The position numbers and the translations under genes are program-made. Positions 8,295-16,977 of a DNA stretch of 64,000 bases are shown here, piece by piece. The stretch comes from Aquabacter sp040049275 (GTDB lineage: Bacteria; Pseudomonadota; Alphaproteobacteria; Rhizobiales; Xanthobacteraceae). The DNA lies in assembly GCF_040049275.1 (NCBI RefSeq), contig NZ_JBDZDT010000002.1, forward strand, positions 372,001 through 436,000, in the 5' to 3' direction. The notes under the pieces were generated by a model. That model made no database searches. It was not told the origin of the DNA and saw only the letters and a program-made list of their open reading frames with translations. Numbering within the stretch: position 1 is the first letter of the stretch; every line of letters starts with the position of its first letter.

Positions 8295-10441
8295 GCGCCC
8301 CTGGCCTTCCCTCCGGCCTGAAGGCGAACCCCCGCATTTCCGGCTGGGTGCGCTTCAATGAGGATCGCACCGTCACCATCGCCACCGGCAAGGTAGAGAT
8401 CGGCCAGGGCATCGTCACCGCCATGGCCCAGATCGCCGCGGAGGAACTGGATGTGGACCTTGCCCGGTTGCGCATGGTGTCCGGCGACACGGCGGCGGGG
8501 CCGGACGAGGGCATCACCTCCGGCAGCCGCTCGGTGAGCGAAGGCGGCGCCGCGCTGAAGCTCGCCTGCGCCGAGGCGCGGCACCTGCTCCAGGAAGCAG
8601 CCGCTGCGCGGCTCGGCTGTGCCCCGTCGGACCTTTGCGTTGCGGACGGCGTGTTCCTCCGGGACGGCATACCGACGCCACTCTCCTATTGGGACTTGCC
8701 CCACGCGGCGCTGCTCAATGCCGAAGTCAGAGGCACGGCCGCGCCGAAGCCTGTGGCGCAGCATCAGGTGGTGGGGCAGGCGGTCCAGAGGCTCGACCTT
8801 TCGGACAAGGTGATGGGCCGCCCGCGCTTCCTCCAGGATATCGAGCTGCCGGGCATGCTGTTCGGCCGCGTGGTGCGCCCGCCCACCGGCGAGGCGCGGC
8901 TGCTGGCCTTCGATCCCGAGCCCATCCAGGCCATGCCGGGTGTCGTCGCCGTGGTGGTGGACGGCGCCTTCATCGGCGTCATCGCCGAGCGCGAGGAGCA
9001 GGCGGTGGCGGCGCGGGCCAAGGCGCTGAAATCCGCCCAATGGGATCATGTGGCCCTTCCGACCGATGACGGCGATGTCTGCGACTGGCTGCTGGCCCAG
9101 CCCAGCGTGGACAAGGTGGTGGTGGATTGGCGCGATGAGGACGCCGCGGCGCGTGGTGAGCGGGAGTTCCAGGCCCGCTACACCAAGCCTTACATTGTCC
9201 ATGGAGCCATCGGCCCGTCTTGCGCGCTCGCCCGCACGGTGGATGGCCTCTATGAGGTCTGGTCCCACAGCCAGAGCGTCTTCCCGCTGCGCCGGGATCT
9301 CGCCACCGTGCTCCAGGTGCCCCACGACCATGTGGTGGTCCACCATGCGGAGGGTTCCGGCTGCTACGGCCATAACGGCGCCGACGATGTGGCCCTCGAC
9401 GCCGTGCTCCTCTCGCGCGCGGTCGCGGGGCGGCCGGTGCAGGTGCAGTGGATGCGCGAGGACGAGTTCGCCTGGGAGCCCTATGGGCCGGCCATGGTGG
9501 TAGACGTCCGCGCCGAACTCGATGCGGAGGGTGCCATCGTCTCCTGGCAGCTCGATGGCTGGAGCAACGGCCATCTCTCGCGGCCGGGCGTTGCCGGGAA
9601 TGCGGGGCGCGTCTCTTCGCTCATTGCCGCCTGGCATCTTGCCGATCCGGTGGCCCGCTCGCCCCAGGTGGACCCGCCCATGGGCCCGCACGGGGTGGAG
9701 CATGGCGGCCTCTCGCGCAATGCGGTCTCAACCATCTACGATTTCCGGAACCAGAAGGTGGTGGGCCACCGGGTGGACGAGCTGCCGCTGCGGGCCTCCT
9801 CCCTGCGCGCCATCGGCGCCTATGCCAACGTTTTCGCCATCGAATCCTTCATGGATGAGCTGGCGCTGGAAGCGGGTGTGGACCCGCTGGATTTCCGCCT
9901 GCGCCACATGAAGGATCCCCGCGCCCGGGCGGTGCTCCAACTGGCGGCGGAGCGCGCCGGATGGGAGCGCGGCGTTGAGAGCGACGGCACCCGGGGGCGG
10001 GGCCTCGCCTGTGCGCAATACAGCAACCATCTCGGCTATTTCGCCATCGTCATCGATCTGGATGTGGACCCCGACGTGCGCGTGGCGCGCGCCGTCGCTG
10101 CCGTGGATGTGGGGCTGGTGGTCAACCCCGACGGCGTCCTCAACCAGGCGGAGGGCGGCATCGTCCAGGCCATCAGCTGGACGCTGAAAGAGCAGTTGCG
10201 CTTCGGGCGGGACGGCGAGCGTAGCACCAATTGGGAGGACTATCCCATCCTCGATTTCACCGAGGTGCCCGAGATCGAGGTGCACCTCATTTCGCGCCCG
10301 GAGGAAGAACCGCTCGGGTCCGGGGAGATGACCATGGGACCCACGGCCGCCGCCATCGCCAACGCCCTCTCCCATGCCCTCGGCGTGCGCATCCGCGACC
10401 TGCCGCTCACCCGGGAGAGGATCCTCGCCGCGTTCGGCTAG
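8291..10441 (+). CDS. molybdopterin-binding subunit of isoquinoline/nicotinate-type dehydrogenase
   Basis: 716 residues. The start at 8291 overlaps the small-subunit stop; it gives the family N-terminus with NPRISGWVRFNED and TGKVEIGQGI. Domains: an IorB/NicB-type first molybdopterin-binding segment, then the aldehyde oxidase/xanthine dehydrogenase a/b and molybdopterin regions, ending in GSGEMTMGPTAAAIANAL, where the Glu is the expected catalytic base. NicB carries C-terminal cytochrome c domains; this protein ends right after the molybdopterin region and has no CxxCH, and no FAD subunit is adjacent, so the electron acceptor is missing locally. It likely hydroxylates a carbon next to a ring nitrogen. 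Last gene of the operon. Confidence 0.9.
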   Translation: MSAPGLPSGLKANPRISGWVRFNEDRTVTIATGKVEIGQGIVTAMAQIAAEELDVDLARLRMVSGDTAAGPDEGITSGSRSVSEGGAALKLACAEARHLLQEAAAARLGCAPSDLCVADGVFLRDGIPTPLSYWDLPHAALLNAEVRGTAAPKPVAQHQVVGQAVQRLDLSDKVMGRPRFLQDIELPGMLFGRVVRPPTGEARLLAFDPEPIQAMPGVVAVVVDGAFIGVIAEREEQAVAARAKALKSAQWDHVALPTDDGDVCDWLLAQPSVDKVVVDWRDEDAAARGEREFQARYTKPYIVHGAIGPSCALARTVDGLYEVWSHSQSVFPLRRDLATVLQVPHDHVVVHHAEGSGCYGHNGADDVALDAVLLSRAVAGRPVQVQWMREDEFAWEPYGPAMVVDVRAELDAEGAIVSWQLDGWSNGHLSRPGVAGNAGRVSSLIAAWHLADPVARSPQVDPPMGPHGVEHGGLSRNAVSTIYDFRNQKVVGHRVDELPLRASSLRAIGAYANVFAIESFMDELALEAGVDPLDFRLRHMKDPRARAVLQLAAERAGWERGVESDGTRGRGLACAQYSNHLGYFAIVIDLDVDPDVRVARAVAAVDVGLVVNPDGVLNQAEGGIVQAISWTLKEQLRFGRDGERSTNWEDYPILDFTEVPEIEVHLISRPEEEPLGSGEMTMGPTAAAIANALSHALGVRIRDLPLTRERILAAFG

Positions 10442-10651
10442 GGGCGGCCACTGCGTTCGCTCCGGCGCTCGTTGCTGTCGATGCCATAAGGCATGTCGCA
10501 AATCGAGCACTGACGCGATGGTACAATCTCCATTGACACGCGCTGGGTCCATCGACTTTCCTGGCTGAATATGGCCAGGACCTTGTCCGGCTCTGGCGGT
10601 CATCGGCACGATCTGCATCGTGGGAACCTGGCGGTCGGGGAACGTGGAACG

Positions 10652-11965
10652 ATGAGCCTCGCTGAGACGGCAAGCGGTCCGCGTCGTCTCTTCTCGATCG
10701 ATATCAGCTGGCAGAATGTGGCCTTCTCGCTGAGGACTGCCGCAGCCGCGGTCCTGGCGCTGGCGCTCGCCTATTGGCTCGAGCTGAGCGACCCGCAATG
10801 GGCGACGCTGACGGTCTATGTCCTGGCGCAGCCGACGGTCGGCGCCGCGCTTGCGAAGGGCGCGTGGCGCACGGTTGGAACGGTGGGCGGCGGGGTGTTC
10901 GGGCTCGTGCTCGTGGCGCTGTTTTCCCAGGCGCCCGAACTGCTCGTGGCGGGCACGGTGCTGGCGGTCGGAGCGAGCTTCTATGCCGGCGCCCGGCTGC
11001 GCAACTATTCCTCCTACGGCGCGCTGCTCGCGGGCTACACGACATTGCTGGTGGCCTATGAGGGTTCCGCCAATCCCCTCCATGCCTGGTCCATCGCCGC
11101 CGACCGCACCACCGAGATCCTCATCGGCATCGCGTGCAGCACCGCGGCGAGCCTGTTCGTCTTCCCGCGTTATGCGAGCGATGCCCTGCGTGAGGCGCTG
11201 GCCCGCACATTCAGCGGGCTGGTGCGCTATGTGGCGATCGCCCTGCGCCTGTCGACGCCCCCCGACATCTTCGTCCAGCTGCGCCGGCGCATGGTCGCCG
11301 AGGTGATCTCATTCCGGGATGCGCAGGTCATGGCGCGCGATTCCAGCGCCATATCGGCCGAGTCCGCCGATGCGTCGCGCACCAAGGCGGGCGAGGCCGC
11401 GGCGGCCCTGCAGCTCGCCCGGTCCCAGCTCGCCACCGCTGAGCTCAATCTGGAGCGCAGCACGGTGCGCTCGCCCGTGAACGGCTTCGTCACCAACCTC
11501 ACCGCCACGGTTGGCGACTATGCCACCAAGGGGACGGGGGTGCTCGCGCTGGTCGATACCGACTCCTTCTACGTCTATGCCTACTTCATGGAAACCAAGC
11601 TCCCGGCGATCAAGACCGGCAGTCAGGCCGAGGTCCGGCTGATGGCTGGCGGGACAGTGCTGCGCGGCACGGTGCAGGGGCTGAGCCGGGCTATCGCGAA
11701 CCCGACAGCCACCGGACGCGGGTTGCTCGCCTCGGTCGACCCGAATTTCGAGTGGATCCGTCTCGCGCAGCGCATTCCGGTGCGTATCGCCTTGGAAAAG
11801 GTGCCGGCGGACCTGGAATTGGTGGCCGGCATGTCGGCGACCGTCGTGGTCCATCCGCCAACCCGGGCCATTGATCCGGCGGCTCTGTGGCGGCGTTGCC
11901 CTTCCCCCGGAGCCTCAAATGGCCTAAGCGCGGGCGCAGTTCCACCCCAGGGGTTCCGCGCGCGC
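10652..11965 (+). pseudogene. chimeric remnant: FUSC (AaeB-like) N-terminus joined to HlyD C-terminus
   Basis: From the Met at 10652 (GGGGAACGTGGAACG upstream) the frame encodes about 210 residues typical of the FUSC/AaeB inner-membrane efflux family: hydrophobic helices and WATLTVYVLAQPTVG. Around 11300-11320 it switches in frame to the middle and C-terminal part of an HlyD/EmrA adaptor: LATAELNLERSTVRSPVNG, VGDYATKGTGVL, GMSATVVVHPP. The FUSC C-terminal half and the HlyD N-terminal membrane anchor are both missing. The normal HlyD stop is also lost, and the frame continues through about 30 unconserved residues into the ABC-F gene. Most simply this is a deletion scar of an aromatic-acid efflux operon; expression as a fusion is possible. 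Confidence 0.7.
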
Positions 11966-13588
11966 ATGATCCGGCTCGATTCCATCGGCAAGCAGAACGG
12001 CAAGCAGATTGTCTTCATCGAAGCCTCCGCGACACTTCTCAAGGGTGAGAAGATTGGCCTCGTAGGGCCCAACGGCGCCGGCAAGACCACCTTGTTCCGG
12101 CTCATCACCGGATCGGAGCAGCCCGACGAAGGGCAGGTCTCGGTCGATCGCGGCATCAGCATCGGCTACTTCAACCAGGATGTGGGAGAGATGTCCGGCC
12201 GCAGCGCGGTGTCCGAGGTGATGGACGGCGTCGGTCCCGTCAGCGCCATCGCGGCCGAGCTGCGGGAGCTGGAAGCCGCCATGGTGGACCCCGAGCGCGC
12301 CGATGAGATGGACGCGATCATCGAGCGCTACGGCGAGGTGCAGGCCCGGTTCGAGGAACTGGACGGCTATTCGCTGGAGGGCCGCGCCAGCGAAGTTCTG
12401 GCCGGCCTCGGCTTCTCGCAGGAGATGATGGAGGGCGATGTTGGTGGGCTGTCCGGCGGCTGGAAGATGCGCGTGGCGCTGGCCCGCATCCTGCTGATGC
12501 AGCCGGACGTGATGCTGCTGGACGAGCCGAGCAACCATCTCGACATCGAAAGCCTGATCTGGCTCGAGGCGTTCCTGAAGAATTTCGACGGCGCCCTGAT
12601 GATGACGTCACACGATCGCGCGTTCATGAACCGCATCGTCACCAAGGTGATCGAGATCGACGGCGGCGCGCTGACCTCCTATTCCGGCGACTACGAATTC
12701 TATGCGCAGCAGCGCACCCAGAGCGAGAAGCAGCAGCAGGCCCAGTTCGAGCGCCAGCAGGCCATGCTGGCAAAGGAAATCGCCTTCATCGAGCGCTTCA
12801 AGGCCCGCGCGTCCCACGCTGCGCAGGTGCAGAGCCGGGTAAAGAAGCTCGACAAGATCGAGCGGGTGGAACCGCCCCGGCGCCGCCAGACCGTGGCGTT
12901 CGATTTCCTGCCTGCGCCGCGCTCCGGGGAGGACGTGGTCAGCCTGAAGAACGTGCACAAGAGCTATGGCGCCCGCCGCATCTATGAGGGGCTGGACTTC
13001 CATGTGCGCCGCCGTGAGCGCTGGGCGATCATGGGCATCAACGGCGCCGGCAAGTCCACGCTCCTGAAGCTGGTGACCGGCTTCACGGAGCCCGATGACG
13101 GCACGGTTTCCCTCGGCGGCAGCGTGAAGATGGCCTATTTCGCCCAGCACGCCATGGAAGTGCTGGAGGGCGAGCGCACCGTGTTCGAAACCCTTCAGGA
13201 CGCCTTTCCGCAGGCCGCCCAGGGCAGCCTGCGCGCGCTGGCCGGCTGCTTCGGCTTTTCAGGCGATGATGTGGAAAAGAGATGCCGCGTTCTCTCGGGC
13301 GGGGAGAAGGCACGGCTGGTGATGGCGAAAATGCTGTTCGACCCGCCCAACTTCCTGGTGCTGGACGAGCCCACCAACCATCTCGACATCGCCACCAAGG
13401 AGATGCTCGTCGCCGCCTTGGCGAACTATGAAGGGACCATGCTGTTCGTTTCGCATGACCGCCATTTCCTCGCCGCGCTCTCCAACCGCGTGCTGGAGCT
13501 CACGCCGGACGGCGTCCATCAATATGGCGGCGGCTATACGGAATATGTTGCCCGCACGGGCCAGGAGGCGCCCGGCCTGCGGAACTGA
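11966..13588 (+). CDS. ABC-F family ATP-binding protein
   Basis: 540 residues from the Met at 11966 (AGGGG about 10 bases upstream), a full-length soluble ABC-F protein. Two nucleotide-binding domains are visible: Walker A GPNGAGKTT with signature LSGGWKMR and DEPSNHLD in the first; GINGAGKST, LSGGEKARL and DEPTNHLD in the second. Between them is a charged helical linker rich in Gln and Arg (residues about 245-310), the P-site tRNA-interaction motif of translation-associated ABC-F factors (EttA/Uup/YheS type). There are no membrane segments. The frame is open upstream into the FUSC-HlyD remnant, so a 1005-residue fusion product is formally possible. Confidence 0.9.
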   Translation: MIRLDSIGKQNGKQIVFIEASATLLKGEKIGLVGPNGAGKTTLFRLITGSEQPDEGQVSVDRGISIGYFNQDVGEMSGRSAVSEVMDGVGPVSAIAAELRELEAAMVDPERADEMDAIIERYGEVQARFEELDGYSLEGRASEVLAGLGFSQEMMEGDVGGLSGGWKMRVALARILLMQPDVMLLDEPSNHLDIESLIWLEAFLKNFDGALMMTSHDRAFMNRIVTKVIEIDGGALTSYSGDYEFYAQQRTQSEKQQQAQFERQQAMLAKEIAFIERFKARASHAAQVQSRVKKLDKIERVEPPRRRQTVAFDFLPAPRSGEDVVSLKNVHKSYGARRIYEGLDFHVRRRERWAIMGINGAGKSTLLKLVTGFTEPDDGTVSLGGSVKMAYFAQHAMEVLEGERTVFETLQDAFPQAAQGSLRALAGCFGFSGDDVEKRCRVLSGGEKARLVMAKMLFDPPNFLVLDEPTNHLDIATKEMLVAALANYEGTMLFVSHDRHFLAALSNRVLELTPDGVHQYGGGYTEYVARTGQEAPGLRN

Positions 13589-13641
13589 TCCGCAGGCCAA
13601 AGCGTGCGCGTGCCGCCGGCGGGAATGTCCCCTGGTGGCGG

Positions 13642-14604
13642 CTATTCGGCGGCGGCGCCGAACGCCTGCGGGGCGAGCATGCCCGCTGCCGTGAGCGCCT
13701 TGGCGAGGCGGTCGATCTCGGTGCGCGGCAGCTTCATCAGCGGTGGGCGGACCACCGCCTTGTCGAGCTTGCCGAGGAGGACGAGGGCCTCCTTCATGCG
13801 GTTGTGCATGTCCACGAAGGGCGGCGCATAGAAGGCCTCCTGCATGGGGTAGAGCCGGTCATTGACCGCCTGCGCGGCACGCAGGTCGCCGGCCTGAACG
13901 GCGCGGAAGAGCGCGACCTGGAGCTCCGACACCACGCTGCCGGCGCCGGATAGCAGGCCCTTCGCGCCCATGGTGAGCGAAGACATGAGCCAGGCGCTGT
14001 GGGTGGTGAGCACATTCACCGGGCGGGGCAGGTTCTGGAAGGTGCGCACATGGCGCTCATGGAGAACGGGGTCGCCGCTCCAGTCCTTGATGGCGCGGAT
14101 CGTGGGCACGCGCTCGAACAGCTCCAGCAGCGTGTCGAACGGGTAGCCGAGGTTCGCACGGGGATATTGGAACACGATGATGGGCAAATCGGTGGCATCC
14201 GCGATGCGGCTGAAATGCGCCACCGCCATCTCCGGGCGCAGATGCGCCTCCAGGCCGAAGCATTGGGAGGGGAAGACCAGCAGCGCGGAGGCCCCCGCCT
14301 TGTCCGCCATGGCGGCGATGCGCGCCGCCTCCTGGCTGCCATCGGCATAGACGCCGTTGATGAGCGGGACCTTGTCGCCCACCTCGTCCAGGCAGAAGTC
14401 CAGGATGCGCCGCTGTTCCTCGAAGGTGCAGGCGTGGACCTCGGAGGCATGGCCGTTGACGGTCGCCGCGGTGACCCCGTCGAGGAGTGCGCAGTCCCGC
14501 AGGTGCTTGCGGGAGGAGGCCTCATCGATGGAGAGGTCTTCGTTGAAGGCCAGCAGGGTGGCCGGTATCACGCCGTGCGGCACATAATCCTTGAAGCGTC
14601 CCAT
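13642..14604 (-). CDS. dihydrodipicolinate synthase/N-acetylneuraminate lyase family protein
   Basis: 320 residues, TIM-barrel class I aldolase family. The Schiff-base lysine lies in IRAIKDWSGD (about residue 181) and the active-site tyrosine in FQYPRANLGY (about 153); the GxS/T-type substrate loop is represented by TVNGHASEVHACT rather than the canonical GTTGE. It is the last gene of the minus-strand operon after livF (24-base gap). Family members include KDG aldolases and 2-keto-3-deoxy-sugar-acid dehydratases. The IlvD/EDD dehydratase and lactonases close by favour a role in sugar-acid breakdown rather than lysine synthesis. Confidence 0.88.
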   Translation of the reverse strand: MGRFKDYVPHGVIPATLLAFNEDLSIDEASSRKHLRDCALLDGVTAATVNGHASEVHACTFEEQRRILDFCLDEVGDKVPLINGVYADGSQEAARIAAMADKAGASALLVFPSQCFGLEAHLRPEMAVAHFSRIADATDLPIIVFQYPRANLGYPFDTLLELFERVPTIRAIKDWSGDPVLHERHVRTFQNLPRPVNVLTTHSAWLMSSLTMGAKGLLSGAGSVVSELQVALFRAVQAGDLRAAQAVNDRLYPMQEAFYAPPFVDMHNRMKEALVLLGKLDKAVVRPPLMKLPRTEIDRLAKALTAAGMLAPQAFGAAAE

Positions 14605-14628
14605 GTGCGTGTCCTCGTTCTTTTTTGG

Positions 14629-15336
14629 CTAAGCCAGACTGAGGAAGGCCTCCACGAACTTCGGGTCTTCCAGAAGGCTCTCGGTGGAGCGGGCCATCAT
14701 CACGCGGCCGCTCTGGAGCACATAGATGCGGTCGGCGATGGCGGTGGCGAGCTTCGCGTTCTGCTCCGACAGCAATATGGTCAGGCCCTCGGCCCTGAGC
14801 GCGGTCAGCGTGCGCCCGATGTCCTGGATGATCAAGGGCGCGAGGCCGATGGAGGGCTCGTCCAGCATCAGCAGGCGCGGCGCCGCCATGAGCCCCGCGC
14901 CGATGGCCACCATCTGCTGCTGGCCGCCGGACATGGTGCCGGCGAGCTGGCGCCGCCGGTCGCGCAGGATGGGAAACAGGGTGAACACCCGCTCCATGCG
15001 GCGCGCCACCTCCGCCTTGTCGCGGCAGAGATAGGCGCCCATGAGCAGGTTCTCGTGCACCGACATCATGCCGAAGATGCCGCGGATCTCCGGCACCAGG
15101 ACCAGCCCGCGCGCAAGGCGCTCGTCGGCCGGCACGCCGGGAAGCGCCATGCCCTCGAAGGAGAGGCTGCCGCCGGCGGGGTCGACGATGCCGGCCACCG
15201 CGTTGAGGAGCGAGGTCTTGCCGGCGCCGTTCGGCCCGATGATGCCGACGATCTCGCCCGGCTTCACCTCCAGGTCGACTTTGTCGACCGCGAGGAACTC
15301 GCCGTAGCGGATGGTGAGGTCCTTGATCTCAAGCAT
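14629..15336 (-). CDS. livF: branched-chain amino acid-type ABC transporter ATP-binding protein (LivF)
   Basis: 235 residues, LivF type. Walker A is GPNGAGKTS, the signature is SGGQQQMVAIGAGL and Walker B is LLMLDEPSIGL. Its start overlaps the end of livG by eight bases, so translation is probably coupled. With livG, livM, livH and the binding protein it forms a complete HAAT-family importer. In catabolic clusters of alphaproteobacteria such transporters often carry aromatic or hydroxy acids rather than amino acids; here the ligand is unknown. Confidence 0.93.
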   Translation of the reverse strand: MLEIKDLTIRYGEFLAVDKVDLEVKPGEIVGIIGPNGAGKTSLLNAVAGIVDPAGGSLSFEGMALPGVPADERLARGLVLVPEIRGIFGMMSVHENLLMGAYLCRDKAEVARRMERVFTLFPILRDRRRQLAGTMSGGQQQMVAIGAGLMAAPRLLMLDEPSIGLAPLIIQDIGRTLTALRAEGLTILLSEQNAKLATAIADRIYVLQSGRVMMARSTESLLEDPKFVEAFLSLA

Positions 15337-16054
15337 GGCCGGTCCCGAGATAGGTCTCGATCACAGCCTTGTCCTTCAGCACCGCCTGGGGCGTGTCGTC
15401 CATGAGCTTGTTGCCGTTGACGAGCACCACCACGCGGTCCGCAAGGCTGGTGATGACCTTCATGGTATGCTCGATGATGAAGATGCCAAATTCCTGGCGG
15501 AGCGACTGGATCAGCGCGATCATGGCGCGGATTTCCTCCGGGTTCAGCCCGCCCACCGGCTCGTCCAGCATGATCAGCTTGGGCCGGGCCACGAGGCGGG
15601 TGGCGAATTCCAGCCGCCGCCGGTCATAGAGGCCGAGGCCGCTGGCGGATGCGTCGGGGTCCACCTTCAGCCCCACCCGCGCCAGCGCCGCCGCCATGCG
15701 CTCTTCCCCCTCCGTGGTGGAGACGGCGTGCCCGAGCAGGCCGTTCAGCACGTTGTCGCGCACCGTAAGCGTCTCGAAGATGCGCACGGCCTGGAAGGTG
15801 CGGGCGATGCCCGCGCGCGCCATCTTGTGCTGGGGAAGGGCACCGAGGTCGAGGCCGTCGAGGCGGATCTCGCCGGTGTCGCGCCTCAGCGCGCCCGTGA
15901 CCACGTTCACGAAGGTAGATTTGCCGCTGCCGTTCGGGCCGATCATGCCGATCAGCTCGCCGCGCCGCTGCGTGACCGAGACGTCGCTCAGCGCCTTGAG
16001 GCCCCCGAACCGCTTCGAGACCCCCTTGGCATCCAGGAGGATGTCGCCGCTCAT
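15329..16054 (-). CDS. livG: branched-chain amino acid-type ABC transporter ATP-binding protein (LivG)
   Basis: 241 residues, LivG type. Walker A GPNGSGKSTF is present, and the Walker B region is KLIMLDEPVGGLNPEE. The signature position reads YDRRRLEFATRL, a LivG-like variant without a plain LSGGQ. Start overlaps the livM stop by four bases and its own stop overlaps livF. Cytoplasmic ATPase of the importer encoded by 14629-19045. Confidence 0.93.
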   Translation of the reverse strand: MSGDILLDAKGVSKRFGGLKALSDVSVTQRRGELIGMIGPNGSGKSTFVNVVTGALRRDTGEIRLDGLDLGALPQHKMARAGIARTFQAVRIFETLTVRDNVLNGLLGHAVSTTEGEERMAAALARVGLKVDPDASASGLGLYDRRRLEFATRLVARPKLIMLDEPVGGLNPEEIRAMIALIQSLRQEFGIFIIEHTMKVITSLADRVVVLVNGNKLMDDTPQAVLKDKAVIETYLGTGHA

Positions 16055-16977
16055 GACCGCGCCCTCCGCTTCAGCAGATAGCCGTAGATGCCGGACGGCA
16101 GGTACATGGTGACGAGGATGATGGCGAGGCCGTAGATCACGTCCTTCAGCCAGGTGTATTGCTGGAGGAAGAAGGGCAAGGGCGCGAGGATGAGGGCGCC
16201 GAGCAGCGGGCCGACCAGCGTCGCCCGGCCGCCCATGGCAGCCATCAGCCAGATGTTCAGGCTCACCAGCACGTCGAAGGCGCGCGGCGAGACGAAGCCC
16301 ACATAATACGCATAGAGCCCGCCGCCGATGCCGGCGATGAACGAGGCGATGGCGAAGGAGACGGTGCGGTTGAGCGTGACGCTCACGCCCAGCGCCCGGG
16401 CAAGGTCCTCATCCTCGCGGATGGCGATGAGCGAGGCGCCGAAGCGCGAGCGCATGATGAGCCAGACGACGCCGACCACGGCAATCACGAACACGCCCAG
16501 CAGGCACTCGATCCAGGGCGAGGGCAAAGCGGCGCCGAACAGGGTCGGGCGCGGGATCGAGGCGATGCCGGTGTCGCCATTGGTGTAGCGGGGGAAATAG
16601 ACGAAGGCGATGCTCATGGCCGACTGGATGACGAGGCCGGAGAGCGCGAAATAAAAGCCGCGCAGCCGGATCGCCGGCAGCGAGAGCAGCACGCCCACCG
16701 CTGCCGCCAGAAGGCTGCCCAGCGGCAGCGCCAGCCAGAAGGAGAGCCCGCCGAACATGGAGAGGTTGGCGGTGGCGTAGGCGCTGATGCCGGCGATGCC
16801 GGCATAGGTGAGGGGGATAAGGCCGGTATAGCCGTAGAGCAGGTTCAGGCCGCTCGCGAGCAGCATGTGGATCAGCGTGATGCCGACGATGAAGACCAGG
16901 AACTGGTTGTCGCCGGCCGTGAACAGCACGACCAGCGGCGCCAGGATGACGAAGGCGATGGCGAGGGCGCGGTTCAT
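16051..16977 (-). CDS. livM: branched-chain amino acid-type ABC transporter permease (LivM)
   Basis: 308 residues starting at 16977, where ATG overlaps the livH stop (ATGA). The longer open frame upstream is only a shadow of livH. It is a hydrophobic protein with about eight to ten membrane segments and the LivM features GYTGLIPLTYAGIAG and RSRFGASLIAIREDEDLARALG, which is the coupling loop. C-terminus is short and basic (LLKRRARS). Confidence 0.92.
   Translation of the reverse strand: MNRALAIAFVILAPLVVLFTAGDNQFLVFIVGITLIHMLLASGLNLLYGYTGLIPLTYAGIAGISAYATANLSMFGGLSFWLALPLGSLLAAAVGVLLSLPAIRLRGFYFALSGLVIQSAMSIAFVYFPRYTNGDTGIASIPRPTLFGAALPSPWIECLLGVFVIAVVGVVWLIMRSRFGASLIAIREDEDLARALGVSVTLNRTVSFAIASFIAGIGGGLYAYYVGFVSPRAFDVLVSLNIWLMAAMGGRATLVGPLLGALILAPLPFFLQQYTWLKDVIYGLAIILVTMYLPSGIYGYLLKRRARS

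Noticed and set aside
10522..10538. TACAAT and TTGACA elements before the fusion gene as a promoter
   Set aside because: The two elements are in the wrong order for one promoter and neither has a partner at suitable spacing.
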